Source of the DNA: Anaeromyxobacter sp. Fw109-5
GTDB lineage: Bacteria > Myxococcota > Myxococcia > Myxococcales > Anaeromyxobacteraceae
Reading direction: 5' to 3'
NCBI RefSeq assembly: GCF_000017505.1
Contig: NC_009675.1
Span: 124,001 to 188,000 of the forward strand
Length of the DNA: 64,000 bases
In this document: positions 9,380-17,166 of the stretch, piece after piece
Position numbering within the stretch: position 1 is the first letter of the stretch
Layout: each line of letters begins with the position of its first letter
Translations under genes and position numbers: made by a program
The notes under the pieces: model-generated
The model's input: the letters and a program-made list of their open reading frames with translations, nothing else
Database searches by the model: none
What the model was told of the DNA's origin: nothing

Positions 9380-10312
9380 ATGGCCGATCTCCAGAACGAG
9401 TTCTCCTGGTCGAAGTCCCGCCACGAGAAGTTCGCGGAATGCCGGCGCGCGTACTTCTACGCGTATTACGGCAGCTGGGGGGGGTGGGAGGCCGCGCCCG
9501 GTACGCCGGTGCGGGAGCTGTACGTCCTGAAGAAGCTCTCCTCGCGCTGGCAATGGGCGGGCTCGGTCGTGCACGACGCGCTGAAGCAGATGCTCTCTCG
9601 CGCGCGGGTGACGGGCGACTTCCTCCCCCTGGAGCGCGTGCTCGAGCGGACCCGGACGCGGGCGCGGGCGCAGTTCGCGGTCTCGCGCGAGAAGAGCTAC
9701 TGGCGGGAGGCGTCGCGCATCGTCGGGCTGGTGGAGCACGAGTACGGCGACGCCGTGGCGGACGAGGACTGGCGGCGGCTCTACGAGGGCGTCGTCGACG
9801 GCTCGCTGCGCGCGTTCTACGCGAGCCCCACCTTCGAGGAGATCCGCCGCACGCCCCGCGAGCGCTGGCTCTCGGTGGACGAGCTCGACTCCTGGGAGTT
9901 CGAGGGGACGAAGATCTGGGTGGCGATCGACTTCGCCTTCCGCGACTCCGACGGCCAGGTCCGCATCCTGGACTGGAAGACCGGCAAGGAGCGCGGCGTC
10001 GATCACACGCAGGTCGGCATCTACGCGCTCTACGCCCAGCGCAAGTGGAGCGCCCCGCCCGACCAGGTGCTGGGCGGGCTCGTCTACCTCGTCGCGAACG
10101 GCGCCGGCGCGGGAGGGGAGACGGTGTCGGTGGCCGCCGATCCCGCCGCGCTCGAGCGGTGCCAGAGCGAGATGCGCCACTCCATCGGCGAGATGAAGGC
10201 CACGCTCCAGGACCCCGCGCGCAACCACGCCCTCATCGACCAGTTCCCGCAGCGAGCCCAGCGCGAGAGCTGCCGCCGCTGCCCGTTCCGCCGCCCGTGC
10301 GGGCGGATGTAG
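9380..10312 (+). CDS. PD-(D/E)XK nuclease with Fe-S cysteines (RecB-like)
   Basis: A 310-residue stand-alone RecB/Cas4-type nuclease domain. The active-site strand pair is WVAIDFAFR...RILDWKTGK (about residues 177-200), giving the D-x(n)-D-x-K core. The Fe-S ligands are Cys21 (AECRRAYF) and Cys298, Cys301 and Cys307 (CRRCPFRRPC) at the extreme C-terminus, the split arrangement of AddB/Cas4 nucleases. There is no helicase domain and no helicase neighbour, and no CRISPR locus nearby. It is probably a DNA repair or end-processing nuclease with an unknown partner. Confidence 0.85.
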   Translation: MADLQNEFSWSKSRHEKFAECRRAYFYAYYGSWGGWEAAPGTPVRELYVLKKLSSRWQWAGSVVHDALKQMLSRARVTGDFLPLERVLERTRTRARAQFAVSREKSYWREASRIVGLVEHEYGDAVADEDWRRLYEGVVDGSLRAFYASPTFEEIRRTPRERWLSVDELDSWEFEGTKIWVAIDFAFRDSDGQVRILDWKTGKERGVDHTQVGIYALYAQRKWSAPPDQVLGGLVYLVANGAGAGGETVSVAADPAALERCQSEMRHSIGEMKATLQDPARNHALIDQFPQRAQRESCRRCPFRRPCGRM

Positions 10313-10324
10313 CGCGCGTACCCG

Positions 10325-10388
10325 TCCCGCCCGCTCGTCACGCGGGGAGTGCCCGTCGCCGGCGTGTCACCTCCGCCTCCGGGCGGGA
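10325..10388. terminator. Long-range inverted repeat between convergent genes
   Basis: TCCCGCCCG (10325-10333) and CGGGCGGGA (10380-10388) are perfect 9-bp arms. Nested inside are CACGC (10340-10344) and GCGTG (10362-10366). It fills the gap between the nuclease gene and the facing Dabb gene, so a bidirectional terminator is inferred. Confidence 0.4.
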
Positions 10389-10394
10389 ACGGCG

Positions 10395-10703
10395 CTAGGA
10401 GCCCGTCTCGTAGTCCACGACCGCGCGCCTCTCGCGCACGCGCCCGATGAGGTCGGCGACGGCGCGGTGCTCGGGGTGCGCCTGGTAGGCGTCGAGGGCC
10501 GCGCGATCGGCGAACGTCGAGGAGAGCGCGACGTCGTAGGACGCCTCGCCGCGCGAGAAGTCGATCCCGACCTCGAGCTCGAGCAGGCCCGGGATGCGGC
10601 CCGCGAGCCCCTCCAGCGCCGCCTTCACCCTGCGCGCGTTCTCCTCGCGCGACGCGCCGTCGGCCTGCTCCTTCAGCGTCCAGAACACGAGGTGCTTCAC
10701 CAT
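10395..10703 (-). CDS. Dabb (dimeric alpha-beta barrel) stress-responsive family protein
   Basis: A small 102-residue ferredoxin-fold protein starting MVKHLVFWTLKEQADG, with the Dabb signature: an N-terminal VKHxVxxxLK strand, FxxRAALDAYQAHPEHRAV and a final VVDYE strand. Members form dimeric barrels; some are enzymes of unknown substrate. ATG 10703 is preferred over GTG 10712 because GGAGG sits 8 nt upstream. It is the last gene of the cytochrome-kinase-regulator operon and probably only a passenger. Confidence 0.82.
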   Translation of the reverse strand: MVKHLVFWTLKEQADGASREENARRVKAALEGLAGRIPGLLELEVGIDFSRGEASYDVALSSTFADRAALDAYQAHPEHRAVADLIGRVRERRAVVDYETGS

Positions 10704-10708
10704 GCCGT

Positions 10709-11317
10709 TCACCTCCCACGCGGACGGACCCGCGCCCGTCCGGACGATCGTGCCGCTCGCCTCGCCGAGCGCTCTCCGGGGGCGCCGGCGGTCGAGTCGA
10801 GCCGCTTCTCCATGCGAACCGCGGCGAGCGAGGTCTCGCCCGGGAGCGGGACGCGCGCGGCGCCGCGCCGCCCGAAGCCGAGCCGCGCGTAGAACGGGAC
10901 GGCCCCGAGCGCCGCCACGACCCGGAGCCTCGCCACCCCGGCGCGGCGCGCGGCGCGCTCGACGTGCCGGACGAGCGCCGTCCCCACGCCGGCGCCGGCG
11001 GCGCGCGGGAGCACGAACACCGCGGTGAGCTCCGCGTCGCGGCGCGCCGCGTACCCGACGATCGCCCCGTCCCGCTCCGCGACGACGTAGCGCTCGCCCC
11101 CGGCCGTCATGGCCCAGCGGTGGTACAGGGCCGGGAGCGACGACCAGGCGCGGACCTCCGAGTGGCCGTAGGCGGCGGCGCCCTGCCCGCGGATGGCGGC
11201 GCGCATCACGCGCGCGAGGGCGGGGGCGTCGGCGACGTCCCCCGCGCGGAGCCTGGGCGCGCGAGGGGCGCGGCGCGGCGGTGGCGCGCCGCCCGACGCG
11301 GCGGTGCGTCCGCTCAC
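10709..11317 (-). CDS. GNAT family N-acetyltransferase
   Basis: About 202 residues if it starts at GTG 11317, which overlaps the stop of the sigma-54 regulator (GTGA). It has the GNAT core: a substrate strand (RYVVAERDGAIVGYAARR), motif A VFVLPRAAGAGVGTALVRHV binding acetyl-CoA, and motif B (AVPFYARLGFGRRG). A basic Arg/Ser tail of about 30 residues follows the domain and is probably disordered. The target is unknown. Its position after a two-component pair hints at protein acetylation in the same response, but this is only context. Confidence 0.82.
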   Translation of the reverse strand: MSGRTAASGGAPPPRRAPRAPRLRAGDVADAPALARVMRAAIRGQGAAAYGHSEVRAWSSLPALYHRWAMTAGGERYVVAERDGAIVGYAARRDAELTAVFVLPRAAGAGVGTALVRHVERAARRAGVARLRVVAALGAVPFYARLGFGRRGAARVPLPGETSLAAVRMEKRLDSTAGAPGERSARRAARSSGRARVRPRGR

Positions 11318-12687
11318 GCCTTGGCGTCCTTCTCCACGAGGCCGTAGCGCTGGAGCTTCTCGTACAGGGTGGAGCGATGGAGCCCGGCCGCCTCGGCGGC
11401 CTTCGCGACGTTGCCGCCCGCCTCGCGCAGCAGGTCCTCGAGGAACTTCCGCTCCCAGGCGTCGCGGGCGCGCCGGTAGCGCCCCTCCGCCCCGCCCGCG
11501 GCGGCTTCGGCGGCGGGCTGGGCGAGCTCGGGCGGGAGATCCGCGAGGGTGATGGTCTCCCCGCGCGCGAGGAGGAGCCCGCGCTCGATGGCGTGCTCCA
11601 GCTCGCGGATGTTGCCCGGCCAGGGGTGGTCGAGGAGCGCCCGCATCGCCTCGGCGTCCGGCTCGAGCGGCGGCCGCCCCAGCCGCAGCGCGTGCTTCTC
11701 CACGAAGTGGTGGACGAGGAGCGGGATGTCCTCCTTCCGCTCGCGCAGGGGCGGGAGCCGCAGCGGGACGACGCGCAGCCGGAACCACAGGTCCTCGCGG
11801 AACTTCCCCTCCTTCACCGCGCGGGCGAGGTCCTCGTTCGTGGCCGCCACCACGCGCACGTTCCCCTTGCGCGCCTTGCGGCTGCCGACCGGGATGTACT
11901 CGCCGTCCTGCAGGACGCGCAGGAGCTTGGGCTGGAGCGCGGGCGGGAGGAGCCCGATCTCGTCGAGGAACAGCGTGCCCCCCTCCGCCTCGGCGAAGAA
12001 GCCGGCCCGCGCCTGCTCGGCGCCGGTGAAGGCCCCCTTCTCGTGGCCGAAGAGCTCGGCCTCGGCGAGGTTCTCGGGGATGGCGCTCATGTTGAGCGCC
12101 ACGTAGGGTCCGCTCGCGCGCCGGCTCATGGCGTGCGCCGCGCGCGCGAGAAGGTCCTTGCCGGTGCCGGACTCGCCCTCCACCAGGATGGGCACGTCGG
12201 AGGGGGCGATCCGCCCGAGCATCTCCACGAGGGCCTTCATCGGCTGCGACTTGCCGATGATGCCGTGCACGCCGAACTCGCCGGCGAGCGCGCTCCGCAG
12301 GCGCGCGTTGTCGCGCTTGATGCGCGCGTGCTCCACCGCGCGCGCGACCACGAGCTCGAGCTCCTCCGGCTCGAAGGGCTTCTTGAGGTAGTCGAAGGCG
12401 CCGGCCTTCATCGCCTCGACCGCGGTCTCCACGGTGGCGAAGGCCGTGACGAGGATGACCGGGATCTCCGGCACCCGCTCCTTGAAGCGGCGCATCCCCT
12501 CGATGCCGTCGATGCCGGGCATGCGCAGGTCGGTGACGATGGCGTCGAACTCCGCCCGCTCGACGGCGGGCAGCGCCTCCGCCACCGAGGCGAAGTCGAA
12601 CACCGCGTACGACCGCCCCAGCGTGCGCTTCATCATCTGCCGCGCGGAGTCGAGGTCGTCGATGACCATCAGGTTGGGCTTCGTCAC
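11314..12687 (-). CDS. Sigma-54-dependent response regulator (NtrC family)
   Basis: 457 residues in three domains. Receiver 1-120 with Asp53 in VTDLRMPG and Lys102; AAA+ domain about 140-375 with Walker A GESGTGKD (171-178), GAFTGA loop (218-223), Walker B TLFLDEIG and the arginine-finger region FREDLWFRL; C-terminal Fis-type HTH (GGNVAKAAEAAGLHRSTLYE). The intact GAFTGA means it should activate RNA polymerase-sigma-54. It lies 38 nt downstream of its kinase and shares an operon with a 12-heme cytochrome. A candidate -24/-12 promoter at 16971-16986 is an obvious target. Confidence 0.95.
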   Translation of the reverse strand: MTKPNLMVIDDLDSARQMMKRTLGRSYAVFDFASVAEALPAVERAEFDAIVTDLRMPGIDGIEGMRRFKERVPEIPVILVTAFATVETAVEAMKAGAFDYLKKPFEPEELELVVARAVEHARIKRDNARLRSALAGEFGVHGIIGKSQPMKALVEMLGRIAPSDVPILVEGESGTGKDLLARAAHAMSRRASGPYVALNMSAIPENLAEAELFGHEKGAFTGAEQARAGFFAEAEGGTLFLDEIGLLPPALQPKLLRVLQDGEYIPVGSRKARKGNVRVVAATNEDLARAVKEGKFREDLWFRLRVVPLRLPPLRERKEDIPLLVHHFVEKHALRLGRPPLEPDAEAMRALLDHPWPGNIRELEHAIERGLLLARGETITLADLPPELAQPAAEAAAGGAEGRYRRARDAWERKFLEDLLREAGGNVAKAAEAAGLHRSTLYEKLQRYGLVEKDAKA

Positions 12688-12725
12688 GGGAGTCCTCTAA
12701 CGAGATCGCGCGCCGGGTGATGGGC

Positions 12726-14219
12726 TCACGGCGCGGCGCCTGCGCCCGCCGCGGCCGGCTCGGCCGGCGCGACGGGCAGGCGGATGCGGAAGGTGGCGCC
12801 GTGGCCGGGGGCGCTCTCGACCTCCACCGTGCCGCCGTGGGCCTCCGCCGCCTGGCGCACGATGGCCAGCCCGAGGCCGGTGCCGTTCGCCTTGGTGGTG
12901 AAGAACGGGTCGAAGACGTGGGCGGCGATGTCCCTCGGCAGGCCCGGGCCGCTGTCCGACACCTCCACCACGAGCCCGTCTCCCTCGCGGCGCGCGCGCG
13001 CGACGAGCGTCCCGCCCCCGCGCTCCTGCATCGCCTGCACGGCGTTGACGCAGAGGTTCAGGAAGGCCTGGCGGAGCAGCTCGCCGTCGGCCACCACCTC
13101 CGGCAGCGCGGGCGCGATCTCGACCACGCGCTCGACGTTCGCGTGCGCCGCGGCCGGCCCGACCACCTCCACCGCCTCGCGCAGGATCGGCTCGACGGGC
13201 TGCGCGATGGGGTGCACCGTGCGCGCGCGCGCGAAGACCAGGAACCGCTCGATCAGCCCGGCCGCGCGGGTGACCTCGCGCCGGATCGCCTCCACGTCGG
13301 ACTTCACCTCGGCGTCGGCGGGCAGCTCGCGCGCCGCCACCGAGGCGTAGCCGCGGATGACGTTCAGGGAGTTGCCGATCTCGTGGGCGAAGCCGGCGGC
13401 GATGCCGCCCAGCGTGGCGAGGCGGTCCGCGCGCAGCACCTCGCGGGTCTTCTGCGCGACGCGCGCCTCCAGCTCGGCGATGAGCCGCTGGTTCTCGCTG
13501 CGCCGGTCGTCGAGCCGCCGCGACATGTCGTTGAAGGCGCGCACCAGATCGGCGAGCTCGCGCTCCTCGGGCTCCTCGAGGCGGACGCCGCGCTCCTCCG
13601 CGAGCGACTCGGCGGCCTCGGAGAGCCGCACGAGCGGGCTCGTCACGCGGCGCAGGAAGATGGCGGCGAGGAGCTGCCCGACGAAGATCCAGAAGGCGGC
13701 GACGATGCTCGCCCCCCACGCCAGGTTGCGGGCGTTCCCCACCACCTCCTCGTGCGTGAAGTCCACCCGGACGGCCCCCACCACGGCGCCGCTGCGCAGG
13801 ATGGGAGCGGAGGCCACGATGCCCTCCGGCTGGAGCAGCCGCCCGAGCGCCTGGAGCGGGGACTCGGCGAGCTGGAACTCCGAGGGCGGGGCGCCCTCGG
13901 GGCAGGCCTCCTCGGTGCGCGTGACGCAGGCGAGGACCTTGCCGGTCCGGTCGACGATCCAGGCGCGGTCGAGCGGCGCGCTCGCGACCACGCGCTCGAG
14001 CACCGCCGGCAGCGCGGAGGCGCCGCCCGGGTCCACGCCGTCGGCGCGGACCCAGTGGGCGGCGGCGGTGGCGGCGGTGGAGGCGATGGCGACGCCCTCG
14101 CGCGCCAGGAGCTCCTGCCCGCGCACCACCTCGCGCCAGAGCGCCACGGCGGTGACGCCGCTCATCGCGAAGATGATCACCCCCGCGATGAGCACGAAGA
14201 GCTTGAGCCGGAGGGTCAC
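12726..14219 (-). CDS. Membrane sensor histidine kinase of the cytochrome operon
   Basis: 497 residues from GTG 14219 (GTGA overlap with the cytochrome stop). TM1 about 6-27, a periplasmic sensor of about 135 residues with no heme motif but two cysteines (Cys98, Cys106), TM2 about 168-189, a HAMP linker, HisKA with His279 in GFAHEIGNSLNV, N box NLCVNAVQAM, and G boxes SDSGPGLP and GTGLGLAIV. It is probably the partner of the NtrC-type regulator immediately downstream. The input signal is unknown; redox or electron acceptor sensing is inferred from the neighbouring cytochromes. Confidence 0.93.
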   Translation of the reverse strand: MTLRLKLFVLIAGVIIFAMSGVTAVALWREVVRGQELLAREGVAIASTAATAAAHWVRADGVDPGGASALPAVLERVVASAPLDRAWIVDRTGKVLACVTRTEEACPEGAPPSEFQLAESPLQALGRLLQPEGIVASAPILRSGAVVGAVRVDFTHEEVVGNARNLAWGASIVAAFWIFVGQLLAAIFLRRVTSPLVRLSEAAESLAEERGVRLEEPEERELADLVRAFNDMSRRLDDRRSENQRLIAELEARVAQKTREVLRADRLATLGGIAAGFAHEIGNSLNVIRGYASVAARELPADAEVKSDVEAIRREVTRAAGLIERFLVFARARTVHPIAQPVEPILREAVEVVGPAAAHANVERVVEIAPALPEVVADGELLRQAFLNLCVNAVQAMQERGGGTLVARARREGDGLVVEVSDSGPGLPRDIAAHVFDPFFTTKANGTGLGLAIVRQAAEAHGGTVEVESAPGHGATFRIRLPVAPAEPAAAGAGAAP

Positions 14220-15124
14220 GGCGACGACTCCCCGCGCGGCGGCGGCCGCGGCGCCCCGCCGAACTCGTGGCAGGCGGTGCACGACTTGCCGTGCGCGTGG
14301 CTCTGGGCATGCGCGTGGCAGCGGAGGCACCGCGCCGGCTCCGGGGTCCAGGTGTGGGCCGGGTGGCAGTCCAGGCAGCGGAAGTGGCCGGGGTTCGCGT
14401 GCAGCCCGGCGCGGCGGGTCGCCGGCGCGTCGTGGCAGTGCGTGCAGGAGACGAGCGTCTCGCCCGGCGGCGCGTGCGGCCGGTGACAGGTCGCGCAGGC
14501 CATCGCCATGGGCGCGCCGTGCTCCCCCACCGGCGCGTGGATGCCCTGGGCCGTGTGGCAGCGCAGGCAGTCGCGCCGGGTCGGCCGCAGCCCCGGCTCG
14601 TCGCCGAGGAACTCGTGGCAGGCGAAGCAGTGCATCCCCTCCATGCCGTGGACCCGCACCGCGTGGCCCGGGTGGCAGTCGGCGCACTTCGCCGCGATGG
14701 GCTCGAAGCCGTGCATGCTCGCGGCGTGGCAGCGGACGCAGGCGATCTTGTGCTCCTCGTAGTGGATGCGGTGCCCGCGCGAGCCGCCGACCTGCGGCCA
14801 GCGCGGATCGTGCGAGAAGTGGCACTCCGCGCACGAGCCGATCTCCACCCCGCCGTGCCCCGCCGGCGCCTTGCCGAGCAGGAACGCGCCCAGCATGGCG
14901 ACGCCCTGCTCCGGGCGCGCGTGGTGGCAGCGCTGGCAGGCGACGCTCTTGTGCGTGCCCTGCATCCACAGGGCGAACTCCGGGCTCGCCTGGTGGCAGG
15001 TCGCGCACAGCCGCGGATCCTCGTCGACGTAGCGCTTGAAGCGCAGGCCGCCGGCGACCGCGGCGGCGACCGCCAGGGCGGCGACGGCGAGGAGCAGCGT
15101 CTTCGCGGTGCGTCCGAGCCTCAT
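14216..15124 (-). CDS. Membrane-anchored dodecaheme cytochrome c
   Basis: 302 residues with 12 CxxCH motifs counted directly (CATCH, CQRCH, CAECH, CVRCH, CADCH, CFACH, CLRCH, CATCH, CTHCH, CLDCH, CLRCH, CTACH). Residues about 8-27 form an uncleaved N-terminal anchor. The first heme segment (VDEDPRLCATCHQASPEF) resembles the NapC/NirT/NrfH quinol dehydrogenase start. There are many extra His residues for distal ligation. It probably moves electrons from the inner membrane through the periplasm. ATG start. A TACAAT box 10 nt upstream gives it a promoter separate from the upstream oxidoreductase gene. Confidence 0.93.
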   Translation of the reverse strand: MRLGRTAKTLLLAVAALAVAAAVAGGLRFKRYVDEDPRLCATCHQASPEFALWMQGTHKSVACQRCHHARPEQGVAMLGAFLLGKAPAGHGGVEIGSCAECHFSHDPRWPQVGGSRGHRIHYEEHKIACVRCHAASMHGFEPIAAKCADCHPGHAVRVHGMEGMHCFACHEFLGDEPGLRPTRRDCLRCHTAQGIHAPVGEHGAPMAMACATCHRPHAPPGETLVSCTHCHDAPATRRAGLHANPGHFRCLDCHPAHTWTPEPARCLRCHAHAQSHAHGKSCTACHEFGGAPRPPPRGESSP

Positions 15125-15130
15125 GGGGGA

Positions 15131-15145
15131 GGCGATTGTATCGCC
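15131..15145 (-). promoter_or_regulatory. -10 box overlapped by a palindrome, 12-heme operon
   Basis: TACAAT on the minus strand (15135-15140) lies 10 nt before the cytochrome ATG. The palindrome GGCGAT-TGT-ATCGCC (15131-15145) sits directly on it, an arrangement typical of a repressor operator. No good -35 element is visible. Confidence 0.5.
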
Positions 15146-15179
15146 CCCGCGCGCCCGCCGCGCGCGGGCCCCCGCGCGG

Positions 15180-15217
15180 AAAAAGAGGGGGGCCGCACGG
15201 TCGCCCGCGCGGCCCCC
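15180..15217 (-). terminator. Rho-independent terminator after the CbcL-like gene
   Basis: On the minus strand GGGGGCCGC (15217-15209) pairs with GCGGCCCCC (15196-15188), followed by TCTTTTT (15186-15180). It is the most classical intrinsic terminator in the window. It ends the oxidoreductase transcript 25 nt after its stop and before the 12-heme gene. Confidence 0.85.
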
Positions 15218-15241
15218 GACGACGCGCCTCTCGGGCGCGAG

Positions 15242-16954
15242 CTACTTCTGCTCGTCGCTCATCCGGTCGTACTCGAGCGGATGCTCGTGCTTCATCATCT
15301 CCACGCTGATCCGGCCGTTCAGCCAGGCCCAGTTCATCGGGAAGATCGAGGGCTTCAGGTGCACGTTGTAGAAGTGCACGACGAAGAGGAACAGGATGGC
15401 GAGCGTCGCCTCCTCGCCGTGGATGATGAGCGCGGCGGTGATGAGCCAGCTCGGCGCCCAGGCGGCGAAGAAGGCCGGGAACCAGAAGATGAAGCCGGTG
15501 CCGACCATCATCACGATGCCCCAGAACACGGCCCAGTAGTCGAACTTCTCCAGGTACATGTACCGGTCGAACTTGGGCCGCTCCTTCTTCACGCCGAGCA
15601 TGAAGAGGATGTTGTCGCGCATGTCGAGCGCGTCCTTCGGGCCCGGCAGCATCGACAGGGGCAGCCGCTTCTGGGAGGCGAGGAACGTCAGGTAGAACAG
15701 GTGGTAGGCGGCCGAGATGATGATCAGGACGGCGCCGACGCGGTGCCACAGCGCCGCGCCCTCCGCGCCCCCGAAGATCTTCATGAACGCCTCGGAGTAG
15801 GGGGCCGCGTCCCTGCCGCCGATGATGGGCGCGTTCCCGAACGTCCCGGCGCCGCGCAGCGGCCAGCCGGTGATGCCGAGCAGGATGACGCCCGACAGCA
15901 TGAACCAGTGCTGGATGCGCTGGTGGATGTCGAAGCGGATGACGCTCCGCACCGCGTCCGCCGACGGACCGTGGCCCTGCTTCGCCTTGAGGCGCTGGCG
16001 CAGCTCGTACACGAAGTCGACGACGACGTGGAAGGCGAAGAAGAGCAGGGTGAGGGTCGTCAGGTACGAGAAGGCGATGTGGATGACGTGCGGGACCGGG
16101 TGCCCGCCCGTCTCCTGCGGCGTCTCGTGCGCGATGAGCGAGGCGAAGTTGTCCGTGGCGCCCGCGTGGCAGCGCGCGCACGCGTCCTTGCGGTTCGCCA
16201 CGTTCACGATCGAGTTCGGGTCGGTCTTCGCCACGATCGCGTGCGTGCCGCCCTTGCCCTGCGGGGCGGCGTGGCAGCTCACGCAGACGGGCGCGAAGGC
16301 GTTGCCCACGCGGACCATCCGGCCGTGGATCGAGTCGTGGTAGTTGACCGTGGCCTCCGGCTTGAGACCGGCGACGGCGGCGAACTCCTCGTTGCCGTGG
16401 CAGCCCTCGCAGCGCCGCGTCATCTCGCGGCGGTCGGCGGGCACCGGCTGGCGCGCCTCGGCCTTCGGGTCGTAGAAGGCGAGGGACTTCACCGCGTGCA
16501 CCGAGCCGTGGCAGGAGGCGCAGGTCGGGCCGGACGCCTTCGTGTCCTCGCGCAGCCACTTCGAGTGGATCGAGGCGGCGAACGCGTCGGTCTGCTCGGT
16601 GTGGCAGTTCTGGCAGGCCAGGTAGGCGCGCGGCGAGGTGACCGCCACCTTCTGGCCCTCCTCGCCGAAGGTGCCCTTCTCCAGCCGGGCGACGAACTGC
16701 TGCTCCGCGTCCGAGAGCGGCGGGAGCGTGCCGCCCATCGCGTGCTCCTCGGTGTAGCCCGCGTGGCAGTCCGTGCAGGCGACGCCGTTCTCCGCGTGGA
16801 CGGACTTGGCGAAGGTGTCGGCGTGGACGGTGGGCCCGTCGCCGCCGGGGGAGTGGCACTGCAGGCAGGTGTCGCTGCCCTCGGGCAGCTTGGGCCCCTC
16901 CGCCCGAGCGGCGGGGGCGAGGAGGAGCGCGAAGGAGAGGAGGATGGCTCGCAT
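15242..16954 (-). CDS. CbcL-like heptaheme cytochrome c / diheme cytochrome b fusion
   Basis: 570 residues. Signal peptide 1 to about 18 (MRAILLSFALLLAPAARA), then a periplasmic domain with seven CxxCH motifs (CLQCH, CTDCH, CQNCH, CASCH, CEGCH, CVSCH, CARCH). Five hydrophobic helices of a formate dehydrogenase-gamma/cytochrome b561-type domain follow, with candidate b-heme histidines in HQRIQHWFML, HRVGAVLIII and IIHGEEATLA. The multiheme c plus diheme b combination resembles Geobacter CbcL, an inner-membrane menaquinol:cytochrome c oxidoreductase for low-potential Fe(III) respiration. The same role is inferred here. ATG 16954 is preferred over TTG 16975 because it begins the signal peptide and the TTG overlaps the sigma-54 element. 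Confidence 0.88.
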   Translation of the reverse strand: MRAILLSFALLLAPAARAEGPKLPEGSDTCLQCHSPGGDGPTVHADTFAKSVHAENGVACTDCHAGYTEEHAMGGTLPPLSDAEQQFVARLEKGTFGEEGQKVAVTSPRAYLACQNCHTEQTDAFAASIHSKWLREDTKASGPTCASCHGSVHAVKSLAFYDPKAEARQPVPADRREMTRRCEGCHGNEEFAAVAGLKPEATVNYHDSIHGRMVRVGNAFAPVCVSCHAAPQGKGGTHAIVAKTDPNSIVNVANRKDACARCHAGATDNFASLIAHETPQETGGHPVPHVIHIAFSYLTTLTLLFFAFHVVVDFVYELRQRLKAKQGHGPSADAVRSVIRFDIHQRIQHWFMLSGVILLGITGWPLRGAGTFGNAPIIGGRDAAPYSEAFMKIFGGAEGAALWHRVGAVLIIISAAYHLFYLTFLASQKRLPLSMLPGPKDALDMRDNILFMLGVKKERPKFDRYMYLEKFDYWAVFWGIVMMVGTGFIFWFPAFFAAWAPSWLITAALIIHGEEATLAILFLFVVHFYNVHLKPSIFPMNWAWLNGRISVEMMKHEHPLEYDRMSDEQK

Positions 16955-16970
16955 AGGCGGGGTTCGCGTG

Positions 16971-16986
16971 TGCAACCGATATGCCC
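16971..16986 (-). promoter_or_regulatory. Candidate sigma-54 (-24/-12) promoter
   Basis: Minus-strand GGGCATATCGGTTGCA matches the -24/-12 consensus TGGCACG-N4-TTGCA with the invariant GG, GC and spacing intact; only the first T and the G after CA/T differ. The predicted start (about 16960) leaves a leader of only about 6 nt before ATG 16954. This is unusual but fits other leaders in this window. Confidence 0.55.
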
Positions 16987-17008
16987 CTGCGCCCCAAACG
17001 GCTCGGAG

Positions 17009-17077
17009 CGCAAGGGGGCGTTATCGTTCAGGTTTGCGATGAATCAATCGTCGGGAGGTCGCAAAGGTTGCGCGCAA
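17009..17077. promoter_or_regulatory. Cluster of TTGCG/CGCAA half-sites (possible activator sites)
   Basis: Five half-sites in 69 bp: CGCAA 17009-17013, TTGCG 17034-17038, CGCAA 17060-17064, TTGCG 17068-17072, CGCAA 17073-17077. Two form a spaced inverted repeat TTTGCGA (17033-17039)/TCGCAAA (17059-17065) and two a perfect palindrome TTGCGCGCAA (17068-17077). They lie about 25-110 bp upstream of the sigma-54 element, the usual place for enhancer sites. Confidence 0.45.
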
Positions 17078-17166
17078 GCCTTCCGTTCGGGAAAGGCTGC
17101 GCGTCGGCGCGCACCCGCCGATGAACGCGCGAGCCCGGGGAGGTCCCGGCGGCGGCGCCTCGGCGG

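Noticed and set aside
9380-10312. Cas4-like nuclease as evidence of a CRISPR system
   Set aside because: The Fe-S cysteine layout is shared with AddB/RecB-type nucleases, and no cas gene or repeat array is present in the window.
11348-11788. Upstream extension of the GNAT gene into the sigma-54 regulator
   Set aside because: The extension is antisense-like Arg/Ala/Pro sequence overlapping the HTH of the regulator. GTG 11317 with the GTGA overlap is the natural start.
12717-14486. Long plus-strand open frame opposite the histidine kinase and regulator
   Set aside because: The minus strand encodes clear HisKA, HATPase and AAA+ motifs. The antisense product is low complexity.
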